Source: an uncultured Endozoicomonas sp. (GTDB taxonomy: Bacteria; Pseudomonadota; Gammaproteobacteria; Pseudomonadales; Endozoicomonadaceae). Taken from it: a DNA stretch of 39,832 nt. Made by a program: the position numbers and the translations under genes. The stretch lies in NCBI GenBank assembly GCA_900299555.1, contig OODV01000083.1, positions 1 through 39,832 of the forward strand. The letters are read 5' to 3'. The notes below the pieces were generated by a model, which did not search any database, had not been told where the DNA came from, and worked only from the letters and a program-made list of their open reading frames with translations. Shown in pieces: positions 1 to 9,258 of this stretch (its first letter is position 1; each line of letters begins with the position of its first letter).

Positions 1-8
1 TCAGTCCT

Positions 9-36
9 TTGACAACAGGTTTCAGGAAAATATCAA
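9..36 (+). promoter_or_regulatory. Candidate sigma-70 promoter for the MFS gene
   Basis: A TTGACA hexamer (9-14) is followed after 16 bases by TATCAA (31-36), 22 bases before the ATG at 59. The -35 is perfect and the -10 matches four of six. Assigned by eye only. Confidence 0.4.
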
Positions 37-58
37 TTGGTGTGGTGAAAGACAGCTT

Positions 59-1222
59 ATGAATCCGAAAATCTATTTACTGTCATTAATTACTTTTGCC
101 ACAGGCATGGATGAAAATTTGGCCGGTGGGATTGTGCCTTTTATTGCTGAAGACATGGGGGTATCTATTAGTGCAGCGGGGCAATTGACCACTGTCTTTT
201 CACTGACCTATGCCCTCGCCGCGCCGTTGCTGCTCTTTGCCACCACAAGATTTCCTCGGTTGCCGCTTTTGCGAGCCGCTCTACTTACCTTTTGTCTGGG
301 TAACCTGTTTTCTGCTATGAGCTCAGGCTATGTAATGCTTTTTTCAATGCGTATTCTTTCTGCTGCAAGCTGTGCGCTGATAGTTGTACTGGTGACGACA
401 ATTGCTACTGAAATGGTTGAAGAGCATTTTAAGGGGCGGGCCATAGGTATTGTTTTTATGGGCATTAGCGGCTCTCTGGTGCTGGGGGTTCCGGTTGGGC
501 TTTTGTTCTGTAATTGGTTTGGCTGGCGCGCACCATTTGCCTTCATTGCTTTCTTGGCCCTGATGCTGTGTGTGCTGGCGCCGAAAATGCTTCCTGTGGT
601 GACAGGCAGCAGTGTCCATATTCCTATATCTCGATACGGCGAGCATTTAAAGAACCCCAAGTTGCTGAGTGCGCAGTTGGTTTCGATCCTGATGATTGGT
701 GGTCATTTTGTGCTGTTTGCTTCTCTTGCGCCCTATCTGCAGAGTGAAATCGGTGCTACTAAACAGGCGCTGACCTTCTATTACTTACTATTTGGTGTTG
801 CAGCTATCAGCGGCGGCTACTTTGGCGGCTGGCTGTCAGATAAACTCGGTCCAGTACGTGCATTGATAGCTATCCCCATGGTTTTTATGTTATTTCTGGG
901 AACCATCCCTTTTACTCTTAATAATATCTGGCTGTTTATACCCTTTATGATGCTCTGGGGAGGGCTGAGTTGGACTATCTCGCCGATAGTGCAGAATTAC
1001 CTGATCCATTCAGACCGCGATAATGCGGAAGTCAGTATTGGGATCAATAACAGCTCAATGCATTTGGGGGTTGCCCTCGGTGCGTTGGTCGGCGGATTGG
1101 TGGTAAAATTTAGCTCCGTCAGTTTGACACCATGGGTTGGTGTTTTTGTGGTGCTGCTCAGTGTGCTCTGCGCCCTTTATTCCTGTCATCAAGCTGAGTT
1201 GAAATACTCATATCGCACTTAG
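59..1222 (+). CDS. MFS transporter, DHA1-like
   Basis: The 387-residue product is almost entirely hydrophobic, with about twelve predicted membrane spans, the usual size of a drug:H+ antiporter (DHA1) or sugar-efflux MFS protein. The N-terminus (FATGMDENLAGGIVPFIAEDMGVSISAAGQL) has the first-helix pattern of AraJ/YdhP-type exporters, and the central loop GGWLSDKLGPVRAL is the second-half equivalent of the MFS signature GxLaDrxGrr. It should act in the inner membrane as a proton-coupled exporter. The substrate cannot be read from sequence. The start at 59 is the first ATG after a plausible promoter, though the ribosome binding site is weak. The gene stands alone. Confidence 0.85.
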   Translation: MNPKIYLLSLITFATGMDENLAGGIVPFIAEDMGVSISAAGQLTTVFSLTYALAAPLLLFATTRFPRLPLLRAALLTFCLGNLFSAMSSGYVMLFSMRILSAASCALIVVLVTTIATEMVEEHFKGRAIGIVFMGISGSLVLGVPVGLLFCNWFGWRAPFAFIAFLALMLCVLAPKMLPVVTGSSVHIPISRYGEHLKNPKLLSAQLVSILMIGGHFVLFASLAPYLQSEIGATKQALTFYYLLFGVAAISGGYFGGWLSDKLGPVRALIAIPMVFMLFLGTIPFTLNNIWLFIPFMMLWGGLSWTISPIVQNYLIHSDRDNAEVSIGINNSSMHLGVALGALVGGLVVKFSSVSLTPWVGVFVVLLSVLCALYSCHQAELKYSYRT

Positions 1223-1687
1223 ACTAATAATCACCCAGACGGTAAATCTGCAGAGAATAAGCTAGAGTATTCAGATATGACCTGGCAGTTAGTTATCGAT
1301 TTTGAAGAAGGGGAGGCAGGTAAAATTCAGGCTATGCTTCAACCAGTGCTAATATTTTAGTTCACCACATTTTCATTAGAAGGCTCGCTCCTGTTTGATG
1401 CTTCACTATCTGAACCCGAATCTTTTGGCTCAATATCACTTGTATGGCTGTAACCACTAGAGGAAAGAAACATCCTGGTTTTTTGATTCTTCATTGTCTG
1501 ATGATTCATATGCGTCTGATGCATTGTCTGATGGCTCACTTCCAGTTGAAGTATTATTTGATGGTTGATCAGAAGCTTCTTTAACTGCTTCCTCATTAAC
1601 TTCGGGTGACGAAGAGCAATCTCCTGTTTTTTCTTTTTGTAACGTAAGGATGAACAGCCGGGCATTGTTATAATATTAAATGTCACA
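1223..1687. other. Gap with a degenerate Ser/Asp-rich reading frame
   Basis: About 465 bases without a convincing gene. On the minus strand (1357-1686) a frame of 109 codons ends in a Ser/Asp/Glu-rich stretch (EPKDSGSDSEASNRSEPSNE). A second minus-strand frame over about 1460-1620 reads similarly (EASDQPSNNTS, SEPSDNASDAYESSDNEES). Two frames of the same composition joined by a frameshift look like the remains of an acidic, low-complexity surface protein. I do not call a gene here. Confidence 0.3.
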
Positions 1688-2181
1688 ATGTATGTTGATG
1701 GTCATGAAATCTATGGCTCTACATTTAGCGGTGCTTTTACCCACAGGTTAGGTTGGAGTCATGATGGCAAGACGGCAGAAATTGGTTCCGACCTGTCACT
1801 TGTCGTGTCGGAGGCGGCGTATGTTTCTGATTTGGAGCATTTGATTCTTGTCGACTCCGGATCAGGCTGGACTGATGAGAACAACTTTGTCTGTGTATAT
1901 TCTTCAACCAATAATGCCAAGTATAATGTTGAAGCCTCTGGAGAGAACAGTACAACTGACTTCAAACTGAAGATGGAAGCTCCTATTGACTACACCTTGA
2001 ATGGAAAGGTAGATGGCAAACATTCACTCTAGGAAAAATAATCCAAAACCGGAAGGGAAGTTCTTCTGTGGACTGCCTTGATGGCCATTTATCTGGTGTA
2101 AAAGCAACAGCATCCCCCGATGGTAGCTCTCAGTCAGGTGTGTACCAAGATACGGTAATGATAACGATTTACCCAAGATAG
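1688..2181 (+). pseudogene. Fimbrial / spore-coat-U-like protein, frameshifted
   Basis: The frame from 1688 stops at TAG 2030-2032. The overlapping frame from about 2029 continues to TAG 2179-2181 and ends in GVYQDTVMITIYPR, a typical C-terminal beta-strand of spore-coat-U or alpha-fimbrial subunits (GxYxDTxxVTI). Upstream, CVYSSTNNAKYNVEASG and TTDFKL fit the preceding strands of the same fold. A single frameshift near 2025 separates the halves, and no signal peptide precedes the N-terminus, so the gene looks truncated as well. It would have been a secreted pilin-like subunit. The family assignment is by motif feel and moderate. A sequencing error could explain the frameshift but not the missing leader. 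Confidence 0.5.
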
Positions 2182-2284
2182 TAAGGAGTGTCTCGCAAAA
2201 AATTAAAGTGATAGCGCGTCGACTCTTATTACTGGCATCATCACTATAATCCCTCCTTTTTCACCATTCGGTTCATCGGGCAGG

Positions 2285-2977
2285 TTGTGTCTATTGAAAC
2301 TTAGCAAACGACTCAAACAGATCGATTCCATGGTTGCCTCTGGGTACACTCATATCTGGGACTGCTGCTGTGACCATGGTTTTCTGGGGGCAGCACTGTT
2401 ATCAAGGCAGGCTGCAGAGTGCATTCATTTTGTGGATATTTTGCCTCAGCTGATGGTTGAACTGGGCCGTAAGCTGGAACGCTTTTTTCCACATTCATCT
2501 TCAGCCTGGGAAGCTCATTGTCTGGATGTGAAAGCATTACCGTTGAATCAGTATGAAGGCAGGCATCTGGTCATCATTGCCGGTGTTGGTGGTGATCTGA
2601 TGGTTCAGTTTATCAGTGCTCTGGTTCAGTACTATCCGGATTACGCTATTGATTTCCTGCTCTGCCCTGTCTATCACCAGTATATGGTACGGCAACAGTT
2701 GATTGAGCTCGGCTTTAGCCTGAAGCAGGAAGTGCTGGTGGAAGAAAATCAGCGGTTCTATGAAATTCTGCTGGTGTCGTCAGTTGGCGATGTTCAATCA
2801 ACAATCAGCCCCTTCGGTGATGGAATCTGGAAAGCCGATAATGCAGAGCAGGCTACAGTAGCCAGACTCTATCTCAACAAAACGATCGCTCATTACCAGA
2901 GAATTCAACGAGGCAGCGCTGATAACGTCCAACCCGTGATTGATGGTTATCAACGCGTAATCATTTCTTACCCGTGA
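2285..2977 (+). CDS. trmK: TrmK-type tRNA (adenine22-N1)-methyltransferase
   Basis: The 230-residue protein begins LSKRLKQIDSMVASGYTHIWDCCCDHGFLGAALL, matching the TrmK/YqfN layout (LSxRLxxIAxxVxxGxxxxDxGxDHGxL). The usual D-I-G-S-D SAM-binding loop is here D-C-C-C-D. The second motif, IIAGVGGDLM, corresponds to the family's GMGG motif. It should methylate N1 of A22 in some tRNAs using SAM, in the cytoplasm. The annotated start at 2285 is a TTG; a second TTG at 2294 is equally possible, with an AGG about ten bases upstream. The Cys-rich SAM loop is unusual, so substrate or activity could differ from the Gram-positive enzyme. Confidence 0.75.
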   Translation: MCLLKLSKRLKQIDSMVASGYTHIWDCCCDHGFLGAALLSRQAAECIHFVDILPQLMVELGRKLERFFPHSSSAWEAHCLDVKALPLNQYEGRHLVIIAGVGGDLMVQFISALVQYYPDYAIDFLLCPVYHQYMVRQQLIELGFSLKQEVLVEENQRFYEILLVSSVGDVQSTISPFGDGIWKADNAEQATVARLYLNKTIAHYQRIQRGSADNVQPVIDGYQRVIISYP

Positions 2978-3108
2978 ATCTTTTTTATTCCAGTTCTCGG
3001 AACCGATAGCTTGTTGACTTCTATTCAGAACTTTATCCGTAATCTGTGAACGGGATCCTTTTCTGACTATTGCCTTATTAATCAATAATCTATAAAAAGC
3101 GCGGGCAA

Positions 3109-5340
3109 ATGAAATGTGTAAGGAACAGAAATTTGTTCAAGCGTAAATTATTACAACTGGCTACTTCTGCCGTATTGGCTGCAATGGGTGCAACGGCACA
3201 GGGCTCTATTTTACAGGCCAGTGGCTCAGCCATGGTCAATCCGGACAGTGGCGTGGTTGTGGGCTACTGGCACAACTGGTGCGATGGATCGGGCTATCAG
3301 GGTGGTAATGCTCCCTGTGTGAAGCTGGACCAGATTGACCCGATGTACAATGTGGTCAACGTCTCTTTTATGAAGGTGTACGACACGGCGGCAGGCCGTA
3401 TTCCAACGTTCCATCTGGATCCGGCCATTGGTCTTTCTGAACAGCAGTTTATTAATCAGATTGCTGAACTCAATAACCAGGGGCGCTCTGTGCTGATTGC
3501 CCTCGGTGGTGCTGATGCGCACGTTGAACTGAAAACAGGTGATGAGCAGCCCTTCGCGGATGAGATTATCCGTCTGACGGACATCTATGGTTTTGATGGT
3601 CTGGATATCGACCTGGAGCAGGCAGCGGTTACCGCTGCAGATAACCAGACGGTGATCCCGGCAGCATTGCGCATTGTTAAAGACCATTACAAGGCGCTGG
3701 GTAAAAACTTCCTGATTACTATGGCGCCAGAGTTTCCTTACCTGACCGACGGTGGCAAGTACGTTCCCTATATCGAAAATCTGGAAGGTTACTACGACTG
3801 GATCAACCCTCAGTTTTACAACCAAGGGGGTGATGGTATCTGGATTGATGGTGTTGGTTGGATTGCCCAGAACAGCGACGACCTGAAAGAAGAGTTCATT
3901 TACTACATTTCTGACTCTCTGGTGAACGGCACCCGTGGTTTCCACCAGATTCAACACTCCCGGCTGGTCTTTGGTATCCCGACCAGCAATGATGCGGCCG
4001 CAACCGGTTTTGTTAAAGACCCGCAAGATCTTTACAATGCCTTCGAACGTCTTGATGCACAGGGGCAGGGATTGCGTGGTGTGATGACCTGGTCGGTAAA
4101 CTGGGATATGGGCACCGATGCATCGGGCAAGGCTTATAACGAGCAGTTTATTAAATACTACGGCCCGTTTATCCACAGTAACTCGCCAACGCCACCACCG
4201 GTTGAAGGAAAGCCGGTATTCAAAGGTATTCAGAACTCCCGCATTCTGCACGGCAGTGATTTTGATGCCATGGCCGGAGTAACCGCCATCGATAACGAAG
4301 ACGGCGATCTTACGGGTGCTATCCAACTCGATGGCTATGTCGATACCCATGAGATTGGTACTTATGCCCTGACTTACCGTGTGACAGACAGTGATGGTAA
4401 TACAACATCCGTCGTTCGATCTGTTGAAGTCTACAGTCTGAAGCCGGTTTTCTCCGGGGTAGACAACACAATTATCCAGCTCAATACCCCATTTGATGAA
4501 ATGGCGGGTGTTACGGCTACCGATGCTGAAGACGGTGATCTGACATCCTCAATCCGGGTGTCAGGTTCTGTAAATACGTCCGTTGTTGGTGTTTATAGCG
4601 TGAACTATTCCGTGACCGACAGTGCGGGGCAGACCATTTCCGTTGAGCGGAAAGTCACCGTATCGGATGGCGCCAGCTGCGCGAATCCCTGGGATGCAGG
4701 CTCCATCTATTTGAAAGGCGATGAGGCTTCTCATAACGGAAGCCTGTGGCAGGCTGGCTGGTGGACCCAGGGTGAAGAGCCGGGAAGCACCGGTGATTGG
4801 GGTGTATGGCGTAAAGTCTCTGACAGCTCCTGCGGTGGTGGTGGCCAGCCCGATCCTGAGGCAGAAATGACAGTTTCTGGTGTTGCTGCTGAATATAAGG
4901 CGGTTGATGGTCAGGTAAACCTGTCACTTCAGGTGACCGTTAATGAAACGATGGATCTGAACGCTGTCATCACTGACTCGAACGGTAATGTGGTGAGCGA
5001 TGCCAGTTTGACGGTTACTGATAATGCCAGCCTTGCTTTGACCATTAATAATGCAGAAGCAGGTCGTTATGCCCTTACTGTAACCGGCACCACCACTGAT
5101 GGTGAAACAGCCAGCTACGAGGCAGGCTTTACGGTCAAAGTTGATGGTGGCGTAAAACCGCCTCCGGGTGAGTATCCACTGTACGATGTCAATGCCAGCT
5201 ACGCGGCCGGCGATATTGTGGTCGGCAGTGATAATGCCCTATACGAGTGTAAGCCCTGGCCCTACACCGCTTGGTGTTCAAGCCCAGCTTATGCGCCAGG
5301 CAGCAGCCAGTACTGGCAGGATGCCTGGATCAGGTTGTAA
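3109..5340 (+). CDS. Secreted GH18 chitinase with Ig-like and chitin-binding modules
   Basis: A 743-residue secreted enzyme. Residues 1-31 are a signal peptide (basic start, hydrophobic LLQLATSAVLAAMGATA). The GH18 barrel covers about 48-350, with the active-site motif DGLDIDLE (D163, D166, D168, and E170 as catalytic acid) and the late barrel motif MTWSVNWD. Two repeated Ig-like domains of the DUF5011 type follow (about 370-450 and 450-525, each with VTAxDxEDGDLT). Two CBM5/12-like chitin-binding modules (about 525-580 and the last 55 residues, with paired Trp/Tyr and Cys) flank a further beta-rich domain. It should hydrolyse chitin outside the cell. The gene is monocistronic, followed by a strong terminator. 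Confidence 0.95.
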   Translation: MKCVRNRNLFKRKLLQLATSAVLAAMGATAQGSILQASGSAMVNPDSGVVVGYWHNWCDGSGYQGGNAPCVKLDQIDPMYNVVNVSFMKVYDTAAGRIPTFHLDPAIGLSEQQFINQIAELNNQGRSVLIALGGADAHVELKTGDEQPFADEIIRLTDIYGFDGLDIDLEQAAVTAADNQTVIPAALRIVKDHYKALGKNFLITMAPEFPYLTDGGKYVPYIENLEGYYDWINPQFYNQGGDGIWIDGVGWIAQNSDDLKEEFIYYISDSLVNGTRGFHQIQHSRLVFGIPTSNDAAATGFVKDPQDLYNAFERLDAQGQGLRGVMTWSVNWDMGTDASGKAYNEQFIKYYGPFIHSNSPTPPPVEGKPVFKGIQNSRILHGSDFDAMAGVTAIDNEDGDLTGAIQLDGYVDTHEIGTYALTYRVTDSDGNTTSVVRSVEVYSLKPVFSGVDNTIIQLNTPFDEMAGVTATDAEDGDLTSSIRVSGSVNTSVVGVYSVNYSVTDSAGQTISVERKVTVSDGASCANPWDAGSIYLKGDEASHNGSLWQAGWWTQGEEPGSTGDWGVWRKVSDSSCGGGGQPDPEAEMTVSGVAAEYKAVDGQVNLSLQVTVNETMDLNAVITDSNGNVVSDASLTVTDNASLALTINNAEAGRYALTVTGTTTDGETASYEAGFTVKVDGGVKPPPGEYPLYDVNASYAAGDIVVGSDNALYECKPWPYTAWCSSPAYAPGSSQYWQDAWIRL

Positions 5341-5355
5341 CGGTTAATCAGCAGT

Positions 5356-5386
5356 AAGCGGTGAGTGATCACCGCTTTTCTTTTTT
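5356..5386 (+). terminator. Rho-independent terminator after the chitinase gene
   Basis: Perfect 9-bp stem AAGCGGTGA / TCACCGCTT with a GTGA loop, followed by TTCTTTTTT, 15 bases after the chitinase stop. Confidence 0.9.
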
Positions 5387-5463
5387 GTAAGAAAGACTCA
5401 GGATAGTTGGCTTTTTATAAAGTACTATGATGTCCCGTTTCATACAGATCAATATAAGATAAT

Positions 5464-6066
5464 ATGAAAAGCACTATTGAGAATGGCGCAGAATACCTGT
5501 CCACAACCTTCAGCGATGGTGACTTTACCCATAGGGAATTCCAGGGGGTTGAGTTCGATGCCTGTACCTTTGTGAACTGTGATTTCAGCGAGACGGTGTT
5601 TGAGAAGTGCCGGTTTATTGATTGTGAATTTGAAAAGTGCAATCTGAGCCTGGTTAAGCTGAACTACAGTCGCTTTTCCGATGTTGCTTTCAAAAACAGC
5701 AAGTTGATAGGTGTAGATTGGACAAAGGCTGCCTGGCCCAATATCTCAGTGGCTTCATCTATCGGTTTTTTCGAGTGCATTCTGAATGATTCATCCTTCT
5801 TTGGCCTGCACCTGGCCGAGATCAGAATGGAAGCGTGTAAGGCTCATGACGTTGATTTCAGAGAGGGTGATTTCCGCGAAGGTGTGTTTGATTATACCGA
5901 CTTTACCCATAGCCTTTTCAGTAACACTAATCTGACGTCTGCCAGCTTTGCTGAGTCGACCAGTTACGATATCGATATCCATGTAAATAAGATAAAGAAT
6001 GCCCGATTTTCCCGCCATGAGGCGATCCGGTTGCTGACCAGTCTGGATATTGAACTACTGGATTAG
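5464..6066 (+). CDS. Pentapeptide-repeat protein, Qnr/McbG-like size
   Basis: The 200-residue protein is built from A(D/N)LXX-type pentapeptide repeats with Phe at the central position (CTFVNCDFSETVFEKCRF, and DVDFREGDFREGVFDYTDF), interrupted near 75-95 (VDWTKAAWPNISV). These fold as a right-handed quadrilateral beta helix that can mimic DNA. Length, the interruption and the C-terminal tail (ARFSRHEAIRLLTSLDIELL, resembling the Qnr dimerisation tail) suggest the chromosomal Qnr/McbG-like group, some of which protect DNA gyrase from toxins or quinolones. That function is inference. The gene is single, with its own AT-rich leader after the chitinase terminator. Confidence 0.8.
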   Translation: MKSTIENGAEYLSTTFSDGDFTHREFQGVEFDACTFVNCDFSETVFEKCRFIDCEFEKCNLSLVKLNYSRFSDVAFKNSKLIGVDWTKAAWPNISVASSIGFFECILNDSSFFGLHLAEIRMEACKAHDVDFREGDFREGVFDYTDFTHSLFSNTNLTSASFAESTSYDIDIHVNKIKNARFSRHEAIRLLTSLDIELLD

Positions 6067-6182
6067 CCCTGTGCATAACTGAAGGCGGCAGAAAGGCCTT
6101 TCCGGGAGCTGGTCTATAGTAAATGATACCTATTTGGTAAAAATATCCACATTAAGCACGATCCCTAGAGGAATTCGTCTCG

Positions 6183-6981
6183 ATGAGTGTATTAGATATT
6201 GCAAAAGAAGCTGGTGTTACCACTGCTGTATTGAATAACCCGCCTGCCAATGTGCTCACCATACCTGATCAATGAGGTCAACCAGTTCCTTACTTCTGTG
6301 GATAATGATCCGGATACCAAAGTCGTGATCTTCAAATCAGTAAGCCCCCTGTTCTTCTCCGCCCATTTTGATTTGAATCTTATCAATGGTACTCCGGATG
6401 GATAGGCAGGCTGCATGGCGTTTAGCCAGATGATCAAGAAACTGAAACAGCTCAAGCCGCTTTCCATTGTTATGGTGGATAGATATGCACGCGGTGGTGG
6501 TGAGTTTGTCATGGCCTGTGACCTGTCGTTTGGTACAGAGAATTCCGTCTTTGTCCTGCCGGAAATCGGCGTCAATATTCCCACCGGAGGGCAGGATGAT
6601 GTGCAATACGCCCGTCGTATGGGGTGCAGTAAAGTGCTGCAGTCTTTATTAACCGGGCGTGATCATTCTGCTCAGGAAGCTGAGCGCTTAAACATTATTA
6701 CCAAATATATACCCAAAGCTGAGATGGATCGTTATCTCAACGATCAGCTTGCCATCATTAACAGCCTCGATCTTCGTGATATCGCCATGTATAAGGCTAT
6801 TGTGGCGACGTCTATTCTTGATGAAGATGCAGGAGTGGAGCTGGAGCTGAAATACTTTCTGGATCGTGCCAGAGAAGAAAAGTCGCAGACCATTTTCAAG
6901 GCATTCCTGAACAATGGCGGCCAGACGGAGCGGGAAGCGACTGACTTTATGGGGATCTTTGCCGATACTTTGGCTGAGTGA
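6183..6981 (+). pseudogene. Enoyl-CoA hydratase/isomerase (crotonase), broken
   Basis: Three pieces give one crotonase. The ATG at 6183 opens MSVLDIAKEAGVTTAVLNNPPANVLT, then stops at TGA after a frameshift near 6260. The next frame (from 6265) reads LINEVNQFLTSVDNDPDTKVVIFKSV and SPLFFSAHFDLN, where crotonases have the FSAGxD oxyanion motif, and ends at an in-frame TAG (6403-6405). The same frame continues through ARGGGEFVMACDLSFGTENSVFVLPEIGVNIPTGG, the family's second oxyanion and helix region, to 6981. Both a frameshift and a stop codon are needed to explain it, so it is most likely a real pseudogene. An internal ATG at 6415 could give a 188-residue fragment lacking the first oxyanion half. 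Confidence 0.8.
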
Positions 6982-7110
6982 GTCGATAGTCTCAGGGTAG
7001 AAATTAAGGGTTCCTATAAATGCTTATGAAGGGACAGTGCCAGTAGAGTCAATACTTGCCTCTGACCCATTGATCAACTCTGGGAGCCTGAGCATGTTGC
7101 GGGTATTTTT

Positions 7111-7170
7111 TTGAACCACTGAGATCACAAAGGAACAGAAAAGCTCTTCTTCGTGGTCTTTGTGGTTCAA
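7111..7170. repeat. Imperfect palindrome (REP-like)
   Basis: TTGAACCAC at 7111-7119 is mirrored by GTGGTTCAA at 7162-7170, with a second inner pairing CACAAAG / CTTTGTG. The sequence resembles the dispersed AACCACxGAGxxCACxxAG-type palindromes seen in many bacterial genomes. It lies downstream of both flanking genes. Confidence 0.6.
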
Positions 7171-7171
7171 T

Positions 7172-7197
7172 TGATGCCCCATACAAATAGGGCATCA
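7172..7197. terminator. Hairpin between convergent genes
   Basis: Perfect 8-bp stem TGATGCCC / GGGCATCA with a 10-base loop, just downstream of rlmF. There is no clear U-tract on either side, so termination is a weak inference. Confidence 0.35.
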
Positions 7198-7208
7198 GTG
7201 CTTAATGT

Positions 7209-8225
7209 TTATATCCCCCAACGCTTTTCTCTCCATTGTATTTGCTGTTCTTCCGATAGAAATGTCCATGCCACAATACGAGTCATCTTTTGCCCCTGCA
7301 CCATTTTAATCGTGCGGACATCAACGGCACTCACTTGCCTGAGGGATTTATACAGTGCTGGCAAGTTTTCCTGCTTGGACACAAGGGTTGAAAACCAGAA
7401 ACAGTTTTCAGGCTTTTTCGAGCTTTCTGTAGTCATTCGCTGAATAAATGCAGCCTCACCACCAGGACACCAGAGCTCTGCTTTTTGACCACCAAAGTTC
7501 AAAACGGGCTTAATGGCATGATTTTTTGAGGAAAGACCTCTATTCCTGCCGCTGCCTTTTTTACTGGCATTGGCCCTCAGGTTGCGAACCTTGCGTTCAG
7601 ATCCTGCTGTAGCTTCTTCTAATGACGCATGGAATGGAGGGTTACATAGGGTGAAATCAAAGGCATCGTGATCGTTTATTATCCCGACAAAAATATTATC
7701 TGGTTTTTTCTGCAGTCGGCACTGAATAGCACCGGCCAATGATCGGTTAGACTCAACAATCAGTGTTGCTGATTTTACTGATAATGCATCAATATCTGAG
7801 CCTGTAAAACGCCAGCCATAAGTTCGATGACCAATGATCGGATAAACGCAATTAGCACCCATGCCAATGTCCAGGCCACGAATATGCTTGCCTTGAGGAA
7901 TCCCCCCTTTGTTAGAGGCGGCTAATAAATCAGCCATATGGTGAATATAGTCAGCACGACCGGGAATCGGTGGGCACAGGTAACCTGGAGGGATATCCCA
8001 GTTCTCGACCTTATAAAAATGGTGTAATAAGGCTTTGTTCAGCATTTTTACCGCAGCAGGATCGGAAAAATCAACTGACAGATCACCAAATTGATTTTTG
8101 GCCACAAAAGGGGCTAAGCTAGGGCAGCTTACTATCAACGCATCAAAATCATAACGCTGACTATGAAGGTTACGAGGGTGTAGGCCTTCTTTCTTCTGCA
8201 CTGGCTGATTTTTCTTTGGAGCCAT
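7209..8225 (-). CDS. rlmF: 23S rRNA (adenine1618-N6)-methyltransferase
   Basis: The 338-residue protein matches RlmF (YbiN) throughout: [17 protein letters not shown] at the start, [17 protein letters not shown], the SAM-binding [15 protein letters not shown], and the N6-adenine catalytic NPPFH (near residue 206). [10 protein letters not shown] and FWFSTLVSK are also characteristic. It methylates N6 of A1618 in 23S rRNA during ribosome assembly. Length is close to the E. coli enzyme. The N-terminus is lysine-rich ([11 protein letters not shown]), as in homologs. The gene is monocistronic on the minus strand. Confidence 0.95.
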   Translation of the reverse strand: MAPKKNQPVQKKEGLHPRNLHSQRYDFDALIVSCPSLAPFVAKNQFGDLSVDFSDPAAVKMLNKALLHHFYKVENWDIPPGYLCPPIPGRADYIHHMADLLAASNKGGIPQGKHIRGLDIGMGANCVYPIIGHRTYGWRFTGSDIDALSVKSATLIVESNRSLAGAIQCRLQKKPDNIFVGIINDHDAFDFTLCNPPFHASLEEATAGSERKVRNLRANASKKGSGRNRGLSSKNHAIKPVLNFGGQKAELWCPGGEAAFIQRMTTESSKKPENCFWFSTLVSKQENLPALYKSLRQVSAVDVRTIKMVQGQKMTRIVAWTFLSEEQQIQWREKRWGI

Positions 8226-8420
8226 TACACGTTACCAATGGGGTGTGATTTCATAGAGCTGGACAGTTAACCGCTGCTGGGGGGGCGGATATCGTGCAGG
8301 TGCTGAGCACGTTAATCTCAAAGCTGCTTATAACAGCAGAAGGCTATCTTGAGTCTTGCATTTCATCAAAATTGAAGACTATCCAACCTTGATTTTGTGA
8401 TCAACAGGCAGAACCCCGCT

Positions 8421-8723
8421 TCATGACAACTCACTTATCCACCCACGCCCTGTTTCTGTCAGAACGTATCGCTCCTGCGCAAACGGCTTGTGGATAAAAC
8501 CTATCGCTTTTTTGTTTTTCCCGGATGCTAGCACCAGCATCCTCAGCAATTCCCTGACTTTATCTGGCCCGAAGCCGGTTCTCTTGCACAATTCCTCAAG
8601 ACTCATTGGAGACTCTTTTAAAATCAGCAGGATAACAAGCTGAGCCATGGTAATGTTGTAGTTGTGGGAAATACTGATGTATTTTTCCAGCCTAGCCAGA
8701 TTGTCAATCAACTGTGCGGTCAT
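8421..8723 (-). CDS. Small winged-helix (MarR-like) regulator
   Basis: About 100 residues from the internal ATG at 8723. An alternative TTG start at 8786 would add 21 residues. The middle, ITMAQLVILLILKESPMSLEELCKRTGFGPDKVRELLRMLV, is a clear winged helix-turn-helix, and QERYVLTETGRGWISEL is the family's wing plus final helix (compare yxLTxxGrxll). It resembles MarR-type regulators but is shorter at both ends, lacking the long dimerisation helices. Target and signal are unknown. No obvious operon partner; a 350-base non-coding stretch lies upstream. Confidence 0.6.
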   Translation of the reverse strand: MTAQLIDNLARLEKYISISHNYNITMAQLVILLILKESPMSLEELCKRTGFGPDKVRELLRMLVLASGKNKKAIGFIHKPFAQERYVLTETGRGWISELS

Positions 8724-9072
8724 TGCATAAAATACCTGAAGAAAAGCTGCCTGTTGTCGTGTTGCTTTGCTGATTATCCACAACAAAACATCCAGAATTT
8801 ATGTGGACAATCTTGTGGATAAACCGTTAGGTGATCAATGAGAGCATGAATTCATGTGGCGCTGTTAAAAATGATTATTTTTTGATCAAATTTCAAGTTT
8901 ACGCTCTGATGCAGGCCTCACACTATACCAGTCTCTGCTCAAGGAATGATCGGTATATGTACTAAGAGACAATGTCTGAAAAATATTGATCCCGGATCGG
9001 GGATAGATAGACGACTGTAGTAAGTACGCTCCCTAAGCAACGTTGACTGTTGGGAGCATGTATTAAAGAAGT
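8724..9072. other. Non-coding stretch
   Basis: About 350 AT-rich bases with no gene I can support. GCTCCC at about 9029 and GGGAGC at about 9053 can pair across an 18-base loop, a possible weak hairpin downstream of the small minus-strand gene. Confidence 0.4.
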
Positions 9073-9258
9073 TCAGCGGTTAAGAAAAGCCCAGATTCTG
9101 GGAAGCGATTCAGAGCCAATGAGTTTGATCACTTTATCAATGATAACCCTTTCAGCGTCGGTAGCATTTTGGTAGAGGGTATTCAAGTCTTCTGCTCTTT
9201 CGAATTGATCGTTGTAGTTATTGATTGCCAGCTCAAGCATTATTCTTATTTCATTCAT
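9073..9258 (-). CDS. Small hypothetical protein
   Basis: A 61-residue helical protein (MNEIRIMLELAINNYNDQFE...) with no family I recognise. A good ribosome binding site (GGAG, 8 bases before the ATG) supports expression. It is acidic/amphipathic, with no signal peptide or membrane span, and stands alone. Confidence 0.55.
   Translation of the reverse strand: MNEIRIMLELAINNYNDQFERAEDLNTLYQNATDAERVIIDKVIKLIGSESLPRIWAFLNR

Noticed and set aside
3226-4350. 374-codon minus-strand frame inside the chitinase gene
   Set aside because: Shadow of a strongly supported GH18 frame; no motif, start signal or promoter.
7153-7443. Plus-strand frame across the rlmF 3' end
   Set aside because: Antisense to conserved RlmF coding, with no ribosome binding site.
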